The translations under genes were made by a program, and so were the position numbers. This document shows, piece by piece, positions 1 to 5,057 of a stretch of 5,057 nt of DNA (the stretch's first letter is position 1; every line of letters starts with the position of its first letter). Under the pieces are notes generated by a model. That model saw only the letters and a program-made list of their open reading frames with translations, did not search any database and was not told the DNA's origin. Source of the stretch: Bacteriovoracaceae bacterium UBA6261 (GTDB taxonomy: Bacteria; Bdellovibrionota; Bacteriovoracia; Bacteriovoracales; Bacteriovoracaceae); contig DJVH01000065.1 of NCBI GenBank assembly GCA_002440825.1, positions 1 through 5,057 of the forward strand, given 5' to 3'.

Positions 1-1438
1 TTGAAAGAACAGCATCCACTTTTTCCTTGAGAATGATTTTTTTAATTGTTTCTTTGGTGATCGGTTCAATATAAGTGCGCGCACACATTTCCGGATCGGT
101 CATGATGGTGGCCGGATTGGAATTCAGAAGAACAACTTCAATGCCTTCTTCCTTGAGTGCTTTTAGGGCCTGAGTGCCGGAGTAATCAAACTCTGATGCC
201 TGGCCGATTTTAATCGGACCTGATCCGATTAAAAGAATGCGTTTATAAGGCGTCGCTTTTTTCAAACGCTTATTGAGTTTGTGAAAAGGATAAAGTTTTT
301 TTGTCTCTACCGGTTCTTTACATTTTCCTTCAAGAAAATTTCTGATCTCCATGAAAAATTCATGAGCATCATGCGGCCCTGGATTGGCCTCCGGGTGAAA
401 CTGTACCGATTTTACAAAATGATCAGTGCTGGCAATTCCTTCAATGGAATCATCGAACAAAGACGTGTGTTGAACAAAAAGTTCTCTGTTCATCAGATTG
501 CTGGTCTTTTTTTGATTGAAGGCCTCTGAATCGATGGCGTAGCCATGGTTTTGGGACGTAATCACAATCTTATTGCTGACATGATCAATGACCGGGTGAT
601 TGGCCCCGCGCTGACCGAAAGGAAGCTTGATGACTTTTATATCAAGTGCAGCTGCAATCAACTGATGGCCCAGACAAATGGCCCTGACAGGAACTTTTCC
701 CTGAAGAAGTTCGCGAACAACGGCAATTTCAGGTTTAAAGTTTCTTGGATCACCCGGGCCGTTTGATAAAAGAATCAATCGCGGATTGAGCGCAAGAACA
801 TCGGCCGCTTTTGCCGTGTGAGGAAAAGAAACAGTGGGATAACCCAGCGCTACTGTCTGATCGACGATCGCCTGTTTGACTCCGTAATTGATGATGACAA
901 TGGGATTGGTCCCTTCGCGGTGAACGATTTTTTCTTTTTGTGAGACAACCGGTAGATCGTCAGTAATTAGTCTTGCCCTGGCAAACTCGTCTTTTGACGG
1001 TGTCGTGCTGAAAAAAGTAAGCACAGACTTATGAGAAGAGGATTTATGTCCTGTCAGGTAGCGCACAAGTCTTCTCGTATCTACACCTGAAAAGAGCGGT
1101 GAATCCAGTTTGGCCAATGTTTCGTTATAAGAAAAATTTCTTGCGATAATACAGGTAGCAAAAGTTTTTTGTGATTGAGCGACATTGATATCAGGATTTT
1201 TTTCGTAATTGCCGATGTGGGCATTGGTGAAAATAATGTGCTGACCGAGAAAAGAAGGATCGGTGATGGTTTCCTGGTAACCGCTCATACCTGTAGTAAA
1301 AGCAGCTTCTCCCCAAATTCCTTTTAAGAGTTCGGGATCATTTCCCTCTCTGTTGACGTAACCTTTAAATTTCGTTCCATCTTCAAAATGAAGATAGGCA
1401 ATAGACTTTTTAAGCGAGAGATTAAAACTTTTCTCCAT
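1..1438 (-). CDS. carAB: Fused carbamoyl-phosphate synthetase: complete CarA (glutaminase) joined in frame to CarB N-terminus (partial, runs off left edge)
   Basis: The enzyme makes carbamoyl phosphate from glutamine, bicarbonate and 2 ATP in the cytoplasm, for pyrimidine and arginine synthesis. Reading the minus strand from ATG at 1438-1436 gives 479 codons with no stop. Residues 1-140 match the CarA N-domain (GMSGYQETITDPSF at 50-63, HIGNY at 74-78, GVDTRRL at 118-124). Residues 180-370 are the class I glutamine amidotransferase domain: SNGPGDP at 225-231, nucleophile C255 in ICLGHQL, FGQRGANHPV at 274-283, and H348/E350 in QFHPEANPGPHDA. CarA should end near residue 370-380. Instead a Lys-rich linker (about 371-399) leads into an unmistakable CarB start: ILLIGSGPIKIGQASEFDYSG from 401, then LNSNPATIMTDPEM and YIEPIT. 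The linker has no Met and no stop. The start overlaps pyrB by 17 bp, with a weak GGAA ribosome site 6 bases upstream, so it is probably cotranscribed and translationally coupled. A full-length product would be expected near 1450 residues. The two identities are very secure. The single-chain form is read directly but rests on an error-free sequence. Confidence 0.93.
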   Translation of the reverse strand, partial: MEKSFNLSLKKSIAYLHFEDGTKFKGYVNREGNDPELLKGIWGEAAFTTGMSGYQETITDPSFLGQHIIFTNAHIGNYEKNPDINVAQSQKTFATCIIARNFSYNETLAKLDSPLFSGVDTRRLVRYLTGHKSSSHKSVLTFFSTTPSKDEFARARLITDDLPVVSQKEKIVHREGTNPIVIINYGVKQAIVDQTVALGYPTVSFPHTAKAADVLALNPRLILLSNGPGDPRNFKPEIAVVRELLQGKVPVRAICLGHQLIAAALDIKVIKLPFGQRGANHPVIDHVSNKIVITSQNHGYAIDSEAFNQKKTSNLMNRELFVQHTSLFDDSIEGIASTDHFVKSVQFHPEANPGPHDAHEFFMEIRNFLEGKCKEPVETKKLYPFHKLNKRLKKATPYKRILLIGSGPIKIGQASEFDYSGTQALKALKEEGIEVVLLNSNPATIMTDPEMCARTYIEPITKETIKKIILKEKVDAVLS

Positions 1439-2378
1439 TGATGATTCCAATATTTTTGTCGTTGTTAACGAGCATTGATTGTATGATGGCCATTCTGACT
1501 GGGATTGAATTTTGAACTTGCTCGTAACCTTTATAGAGAGAAGATTTGATCAGGGAATGATCGAGTTCTACTCCGATATTGGCCGGTCCCGGGTGCAAAA
1601 CAGGAATGAGTTTGTTCATTCTCTTTAGCTGATCCAGAGTCACACCGTAGAGACGGTGATAATCAGATGAATCAGAAGAGGCGACAGCGGGATCGTGGCG
1701 TTCTTTTTGTATACGAAGCACATAAATGAAATCGCATTTTGCTAGTGTTTCATCGCGATTGTCAGACCAGTAAACACCTGCGGGAAGAGTTTTCGGGTCA
1801 GGAAGAAATGTTTTTGGTCCGCAAAGAATAACTTTCATTCCAAACAGAGGCAAAAGCTTGCATAGTGAATGACCGACGCGCGAATGAATATTATCGCCGA
1901 AAATGGCCAGTGTTTTACCTTCGAGTTCCGGTTGGAGTTCAAGCAAGGTGAAAAGGTCAAGCAAAGCCTGAGTCGGATGCTCGTTCACACCGTCGCCGCC
2001 GTTAATTAATTTGATCGGCGGGTTTTCTCTGAACTGACTCAATTGATGAGAGACACTTCCCCGGAAAATACAGAGGTTCACGCCTTGATTAAAAAGCGTC
2101 AGAAACGTTTCTTCCAAACTTTCACCTTTTTTCAGGCTGGACGTTTCTGCGTTGAAATCAATATACATCGCTCCAAGCTTTTGAATAGCGATGGCAAAAG
2201 AATGTTTTGTGCGCGTTGAATTTTCGAGAAATGAGGTCGCGATGATCGGACGTTTATAAGTAAATAATGTTGATTCAGATTCGCGATGTTTAAATTTGGA
2301 AGCAAGGGAGAGAAGGGCGTCGATCTGAATTTTATCCAGATCGCTAATACTTTCAAGTAATGAAGGAAATGAATTCAT
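1422..2378 (-). CDS. pyrB: Aspartate carbamoyltransferase, catalytic chain
   Basis: PyrB transfers the carbamoyl group from carbamoyl phosphate to aspartate, the committed step of pyrimidine synthesis, in the cytoplasm. The 318 residues match the usual 300-320. Carbamoyl-phosphate-binding motif STRTK is at 54-58 (in FLENSTRTKHSF). The mobile loop with catalytic Lys is SSLKKGESLEET at 80-91. GDGVNEHPTQALLDLFT at 128-144 and GDNIHSRVGHS at 161-171 are family signatures. The aspartate-binding segment LRIQKER lies at 221-227 and HPGPANIGVEL at 262-272. QVQNSIPVRMAI near the C-terminus is also conserved. The active-site set looks complete, so the enzyme should be active. The GDNIHSRV signature resembles ATCases that work without PyrI more than the E. 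coli form, and no pyrI follows: the next gene is the car fusion, which starts 17 bp before this stop. The start is supported by an AAGGAAG ribosome site just upstream. There is no sign of a PyrR attenuator. Confidence 0.97.
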   Translation of the reverse strand: MNSFPSLLESISDLDKIQIDALLSLASKFKHRESESTLFTYKRPIIATSFLENSTRTKHSFAIAIQKLGAMYIDFNAETSSLKKGESLEETFLTLFNQGVNLCIFRGSVSHQLSQFRENPPIKLINGGDGVNEHPTQALLDLFTLLELQPELEGKTLAIFGDNIHSRVGHSLCKLLPLFGMKVILCGPKTFLPDPKTLPAGVYWSDNRDETLAKCDFIYVLRIQKERHDPAVASSDSSDYHRLYGVTLDQLKRMNKLIPVLHPGPANIGVELDHSLIKSSLYKGYEQVQNSIPVRMAIIQSMLVNNDKNIGIINGEKF

Positions 2379-2381
2379 TTT

Positions 2382-2388
2382 CTTCCTT
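2382..2388 (-). promoter_or_regulatory. Ribosome binding site of pyrB
   Basis: AAGGAAG on the minus strand ends 3 bases before the ATG, with the AGGA core 5 bases away. It is a good match to the anti-Shine-Dalgarno sequence. It fixes the pyrB start at 2378 and is the strongest ribosome site on the minus strand of this window. Confidence 0.7.
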
Positions 2389-2401
2389 GAGGGCCTCTGC
2401 T

Positions 2402-2430
2402 ACTATTTGAGTGAGAATAGGACGAGGCAA
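2402..2430 (-). promoter_or_regulatory. Candidate sigma-70-type promoter for pyrB-carAB
   Basis: On the minus strand TTGCCT (2430-2425, four of six matches to TTGACA) is separated by 17 bases from AATAGT (2407-2402, four of six matches to TATAAT). Transcription would begin near 2395, leaving a leader of only about 17 bases that just accommodates the ribosome site. Such a short leader leaves no room for an attenuator or PyrR-type RNA switch, so regulation would have to act at initiation. This is a by-eye match of modest quality and could be coincidental. Confidence 0.3.
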
Positions 2431-2446
2431 GTTCTTTGTTTGTACT

Positions 2447-2492
2447 AGTCTAGAAAGACTTGCATGCTTTGAAAAGACTTATTTTGAAAAGA
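2447..2492. repeat. Cluster of short inverted and direct repeats in the divergent intergenic region
   Basis: AGTCT-AGAA-AGACT (2447-2460) is a 5-bp inverted repeat with a 4-base centre. Downstream, TTTGAAAAGA occurs twice exactly (2468-2477 and 2483-2492, a 15-base period). A related GAAAGACTT (2453-2461) resembles GAAAAGACTT at 2471-2480. A GCATGC palindrome sits between them at 2462-2467. The cluster lies just upstream of the proposed pyrB -35 box and directly before the plus-strand gene at 2503. It could therefore be an operator or activator site for either direction. The repeats are seen directly; any regulatory role is inference, and A/T-rich intergenic DNA often gives such matches. Confidence 0.4.
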
Positions 2493-2502
2493 ATCACTTC
2501 AT

Positions 2503-3525
2503 ATGAAAAATGTTGACTACAGTAATCAAATCCAGAAAGAGGCCATCTTAAATGAATTTAAGGGCAATCTTTTTGAATTTCTTGTGGCCCAGGGATTGGC
2601 AAGAAAAAGCTCGGTAGAACACCAGTTTCTTCTCGATTTGCCTGCTGATTTTAAAGAGCGCCTGAGTTCGTATGAAGAAATGATTCGCACGCATGAGCCT
2701 CGTTTGCTTGTCAAACTTCCGACACTCGCTGGAGTGACAGTTCAAAAAATCTGGGAAGAAATTTCATCGGCGAGTCCTTTCAATCAATGGCACGTCATTG
2801 GAAAAATGGTGGCGACAAATGACAATGATCTCTGGAATGAAACGGATATTGTCGGAACCTATCTGACTGAAGAAGGAGTACCGAAAAAACTCGCATTAAG
2901 TTTAAAATTGACGAAAGATCACAGTTTCGTGAATACAAAAAGTGCGGGAGTCAAAAGTTTTCTGGCAAAGTATTTTTCTTTATTCGGTGCTCTCTCTGCG
3001 CGTTTTCAAAATGAGCTCAATCAGGAAGTGGATGAATCTTTTCTTATGATGGGACATCGTCTTTACACGATTGCCGATCTGGAGTGGACTGGGGCCTTTG
3101 ATAAAAGATGGAGTGAACACTACACCGAGTTGCCCGGAGAGCTTTCCGGTGAAATGAGAACTATTGTCCATGAGAATTATTACCGGGTAGCTCTCAAACT
3201 CAGAAGTCATTTACAAGACCTGCAAAAGGAAAATCCAGCGCTTTTTTTTGATTCGCTGTTTGCTCTTTGCGGATTTGGCCACGAAGATATTATTCAGGTG
3301 AATTGTTTTCACCAGGACTATGAGCTGAAAACGATATCCATTAAAAGATTTGCAGATCTTTTTGAAATAAAAGACAAGAAATGCACAATCCTTCCGATAA
3401 AAGATTTATCGAGTTCGGTTGATATCCGCATTGGCAAGGTTGTTTTGCAGGTAAGAGTAAAGCCCATGAACAAATTTACAACCGCTGCCTATAAAATTAA
3501 TTGTTCAATTAAGGTGAAAGAATGA
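2503..3525 (+). CDS. Uncharacterised 340-residue protein, possible PD-(D/E)XK nuclease fold
   Basis: I do not recognise the family with certainty. No signal peptide or membrane segment is visible, so the protein is probably cytoplasmic. Residues 18-34 form a likely helix (EFKGNLFEFLVAQGLAR) with a conserved-looking KG..FE pattern. W111-NETDIVGTYL is followed after a short loop by LALSLKLTKD (130-139). This D115...S133-x-K135 arrangement, together with helix glutamate E25, resembles the core of restriction-endonuclease-like proteins, including the xSLK form of the HaeIII type in which Ser replaces the usual Glu. VNTKSAGVKSFLAKYF (143-158) would be the following helix. The C-terminal part, about 275-340, looks beta-rich and ends with VRVKPMNKFTTAAYKIN (317-333). 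No methyltransferase adjoins it, so a classical restriction system is not supported. The ATG follows only a weak GAAAAG site. The stop overlaps the next ATG by 4 bp, so this gene and the HAD phosphatase are probably coexpressed. The gene itself is secure; the nuclease assignment is a hypothesis. Confidence 0.85.
   Translation: MKNVDYSNQIQKEAILNEFKGNLFEFLVAQGLARKSSVEHQFLLDLPADFKERLSSYEEMIRTHEPRLLVKLPTLAGVTVQKIWEEISSASPFNQWHVIGKMVATNDNDLWNETDIVGTYLTEEGVPKKLALSLKLTKDHSFVNTKSAGVKSFLAKYFSLFGALSARFQNELNQEVDESFLMMGHRLYTIADLEWTGAFDKRWSEHYTELPGELSGEMRTIVHENYYRVALKLRSHLQDLQKENPALFFDSLFALCGFGHEDIIQVNCFHQDYELKTISIKRFADLFEIKDKKCTILPIKDLSSSVDIRIGKVVLQVRVKPMNKFTTAAYKINCSIKVKE
3511..3516 (+). promoter_or_regulatory. 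Ribosome binding site of the HAD phosphatase gene
   Basis: AAGGTG lies 5 bases before the ATG at 3522, inside the last codons of the preceding gene. It supports initiation at the ATGA overlap rather than at an internal start, and so supports translational coupling of the two genes. Confidence 0.6.
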
Positions 3526-4043
3526 CGAAGGCCCTTTTTCTAGACCGCGACGGAATTCTCAATATCGATAAAACTTATATTTATCGTTGGGAAGATATTG
3601 AATGGGTTGAAGGCATTTTTGATCTCATTCGTTTTGCCAATGAAAATGGTTTTTTGGTTATTGTTTTAACCAATCAATCCGGGGTTGCTCGAGGGAAATA
3701 CCGCGAAGAAGATATTCTCGTTCTTCACAAAAAAATGAGTGATTATCTTGCGGCCAAAAACTTAAGAGTTGATGATTGGATTTACTGTTGCGAATTCGAC
3801 AGTGAAAGAAGAAAGCCGCGCCCGGGAATGATGATCGAAGCGCGCGACAAATATGATATTGATCTTTCACAATCTTTTATGGTCGGCGATAAACCAACCG
3901 ACGTGCTGGAAATCGAGGGACCTTCACCGAAAACGTTTTTACTTAAGGGAAATTATCCTCTCGTAGGCGCGAAGGCCGAAATTTATGAAAGCCTCGCTGA
4001 TATTTTAAAGCGGATCAGATCTCTGACTTTGTCCTCGTCCTGA
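3522..4043 (+). CDS. HAD-superfamily phosphatase, HisB-N/GmhB type, without zinc loop
   Basis: This is a probable cytoplasmic phosphohydrolase of 173 residues, the normal size for this subfamily. Motif I is LDRDGILN (7-14), with nucleophile D8 and acid/base D10. Motif II is LTNQSGVARGKY (49-60). The Lys motif is RRKPRPGM (96-103). Motif IV is MVGDKPTDV (120-128), with D123 and D127. All catalytic residues are therefore present. The layout matches histidinol-phosphatase and D-glycero-D-manno-heptose-1,7-bisphosphate 7-phosphatase. However, the Cys-x-His...Cys-x-Cys zinc loop normally placed before the RKP motif is reduced to YCCEFDSE (88-95) and cannot bind zinc in the usual way. No heptose or histidine genes are nearby, so the substrate is unknown. 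Its translational coupling to a nuclease-like gene leaves open a nucleic-acid end phosphatase role, as in PNKP, which shares this fold. That last point is speculation. The family call is firm; the specific function is not. Confidence 0.92.
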   Translation: MTKALFLDRDGILNIDKTYIYRWEDIEWVEGIFDLIRFANENGFLVIVLTNQSGVARGKYREEDILVLHKKMSDYLAAKNLRVDDWIYCCEFDSERRKPRPGMMIEARDKYDIDLSQSFMVGDKPTDVLEIEGPSPKTFLLKGNYPLVGAKAEIYESLADILKRIRSLTLSSS

Positions 4044-4061
4044 AAGAAGATTTTGAGCACA

Positions 4062-4078
4062 TGTCTAAACTTTAGACA
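4062..4078. repeat. Perfect 17-bp palindrome (8-bp arms, single-base centre)
   Basis: TGTCTAAACTTTAGACA begins 18 bases after the HAD gene stop. As RNA it could fold into about 7 bp with a 3-base loop. It is A/T-rich and is followed by GTCTCTTTCC rather than a clean T run, so it would be a poor intrinsic terminator. The uninterrupted symmetry with a single central base fits a dimeric regulator's operator at least as well, in which case it would sit about 90-105 bases upstream of the gene at 4167. The symmetry is directly visible; the function is undecided. No convincing promoter was found in the rest of the gap. Confidence 0.6.
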
Positions 4079-4166
4079 GTCTCTTTCCAGAGCAGCCTTT
4101 CTCACTCAATAGAAATAGCATCTTAAAACCCCATTTTTTGGTCTCATCTTTGCTAACTATTCAGGC

Positions 4167-5057
4167 ATGAAAACAATTGTAATCCTCTTCACTTTCATGT
4201 CTGTCACGATAACGGCCATGGCCTCTGAATTAAAATTTCAGATCGGGAAGAGTTCAGTCAGTGAAAGAAAGGCTCTTGAAGAGGGGCTTCAAGCGATCAG
4301 CGATAAACTCCCTGAGGCTTTAAAATCAGGACTTCCATCTGAAATTGTTCTTCAAATTGAAAATCTTAGTGAGCACCAGTTTATTCCTGCAGATCTCTGT
4401 GAAAGCAATCAGGAAAAAAGAAAAAAACCTTTTATCTACGGTGAATACAATCACAGAACAAAAACTTTGACTCTCAACCGCGCTGTTGTCAATGAACTGA
4501 TCAAAGGCCCGGGAAAATCACCAGAGATTCGTTGCCAGCATAAAACCATGTACAACCAGTCGCTCGCAACCATTGTTCATGAGCTTGCGCACGCTTACGA
4601 TTTAAACGGACACAATCTTTCCCATTCGATGGAATTTCTTCAGAAGGCCGGATTTAAAAAAGGACTCCTGAAGATTAAAAACCGGAACACAGAGGCGATG
4701 CGCCCTGCTGATCCTTATGAATTGCAAAATGCAGTTGAGGCCTTTGCCGTCAACGTCGAATATTTTGTCATGGATTCTGAATTCGCCTGCAGACGTCCGG
4801 CGATGTTTGAGTATTTAAAAAAGCAGATCGGTTCAGTTGCTATAGCAGACGGCGCTTGCGCTCTTAACAGAACAGTGATGATGTCAACCAGCGCAGGTTT
4901 TTACCCCGTCAAAATTGATCCTGCCCGCGTTTACCGTATCGATTATCTCCTGGCCGCCCCGGGAAAAGACCTCTCAAGCGGCTTTGGTCATTCAATGTTC
5001 AGACTCGTCATGTGTGCTCCTGAACACTACGACGCCATCACCGATAAAATTGTTCCT
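4167..5057 (+). CDS. Exported HExxH zinc-peptidase-like protein leading into a DUF4105/Lnb-like domain (partial, cut by right edge)
   Basis: The frame is open for 297 codons from ATG 4167 to the end of the window. Residues 1-19 are a Sec signal peptide: Lys2, a hydrophobic core, then AMA before a likely cut ahead of Ser20, so the protein works in the periplasm or beyond. The metal site is IVHELAHAYD, with H138, E139 and H142. A glutamate in NAVEAFA (E191) on a later helix is a plausible third ligand, as in gluzincins. CRRPAMFEYL (208-217) follows. Four cysteines (78, 123, 208, 231) could form disulfides. From about 255, VYRIDYLLAAPG and then FGHSMFRLVMCAPE (273-286) resemble the start of DUF4105 (Lnb N-terminal periplasmic) domains, with H275 and C283 as candidate active residues. 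The substrate is unknown: peptide, lipoprotein and cell-wall targets are all possible. No proper ribosome site precedes the ATG (AGG is only 2 bases away) and no in-frame alternative start exists upstream. The gene is not obviously cotranscribed with the HAD gene 123 bp upstream. Confidence 0.85.
   Translation, partial: MKTIVILFTFMSVTITAMASELKFQIGKSSVSERKALEEGLQAISDKLPEALKSGLPSEIVLQIENLSEHQFIPADLCESNQEKRKKPFIYGEYNHRTKTLTLNRAVVNELIKGPGKSPEIRCQHKTMYNQSLATIVHELAHAYDLNGHNLSHSMEFLQKAGFKKGLLKIKNRNTEAMRPADPYELQNAVEAFAVNVEYFVMDSEFACRRPAMFEYLKKQIGSVAIADGACALNRTVMMSTSAGFYPVKIDPARVYRIDYLLAAPGKDLSSGFGHSMFRLVMCAPEHYDAITDKIVP

Noticed and set aside
281..766. Two plus-strand open frames of 82 and 73 codons (281-529 and 545-766)
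   Set aside because: They lie opposite the amidotransferase domain and linker of carAB, whose motifs are unmistakable. Their own translations show no recognisable features and no ribosome sites, so they are antisense shadows.
2132..2356. Minus-strand 74-codon frame inside pyrB
   Set aside because: It is an out-of-frame shadow of pyrB, covering the STRTK region, with no independent support.
2444..2467. Closely spaced ACTAGT, TCTAGA and GCATGC sites resembling a cloning polylinker
   Set aside because: The order and surrounding bases do not match vector sequence I know, and both flanks continue into ordinary native genes. It is best explained by chance palindromes in A/T-rich intergenic DNA.
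2379..2502. PyrR-type attenuator or uracil-responsive leader before pyrB
   Set aside because: No terminator/antiterminator stems or leader peptide are visible, and the proposed leader is too short to hold one.
2526..3210. Minus-strand frames opposite the 340-residue gene
   Set aside because: They are low-complexity antisense frames with no motifs. The plus-strand frame is longer, starts cleanly and is coupled to the next gene.
2503..3525. Type II restriction-modification system
   Set aside because: No DNA methyltransferase gene is present next to the nuclease-like gene, and the nuclease assignment itself is uncertain.
3658..3870. Minus-strand 70-codon frame opposite the HAD gene
   Set aside because: The opposite strand carries all HAD catalytic motifs in this interval, so this is a shadow.
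4062..4090. Strong intrinsic terminator after the HAD gene
   Set aside because: The stem is A/T-rich and followed by GTCTCTTTCC rather than a U tract, so it was recorded only as a palindrome.

Overview
The window looks like chromosomal DNA from a Gram-negative bacterium of moderate GC (low-to-mid 40s percent by eye). Nothing is taxonomically decisive. A Bdellovibrionota-type (Bdellovibrio/Bacteriovorax-like) host is a reasonable guess, based on the codon usage, the pyrB next to car genes, and a secreted HExxH protein that runs into a DUF4105-like segment. There are no RNA genes, insertion sequences, CRISPR arrays or prophage genes. All five genes look intact apart from the two cut by the window edges.

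Left half, minus strand (2378 down to 1): a pyrimidine operon. pyrB (aspartate carbamoyltransferase catalytic chain) comes first and overlaps the next gene by 17 bp. That next gene starts as carA, the glutaminase subunit of carbamoyl-phosphate synthetase. Its reading frame does not stop where carA normally ends. It passes through a short Lys-rich linker straight into the N-terminus of carB, the synthetase subunit, and leaves the window still open. It therefore appears to encode a single-chain CarA-CarB enzyme, the arrangement known from eukaryotic CAD and CPS1 rather than the usual two-subunit bacterial form. Together the two genes cover the first two steps of UMP synthesis: carbamoyl phosphate formation and its transfer to aspartate.

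Centre and right, plus strand: a 124-bp divergent intergenic region (2379-2502) holds a candidate pyrB promoter and a cluster of short repeats. It is followed by a two-gene unit with a 4-bp ATGA overlap. The first gene encodes an unrecognised 340-residue protein with features suggestive of a PD-(D/E)XK nuclease fold. The second encodes a 173-residue HAD phosphatase of the HisB-N/GmhB type that has lost the usual zinc-binding loop.

A 123-bp gap (4044-4166) with a perfect 17-bp palindrome separates this pair from the last gene. That gene is cut by the right edge and encodes an exported protein with a signal peptide, an HExxH zinc-peptidase-like domain, and the start of what looks like a DUF4105/Lnb-type domain. 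The points most worth following up are the CarA-CarB fusion and the nuclease-like/HAD phosphatase pair.
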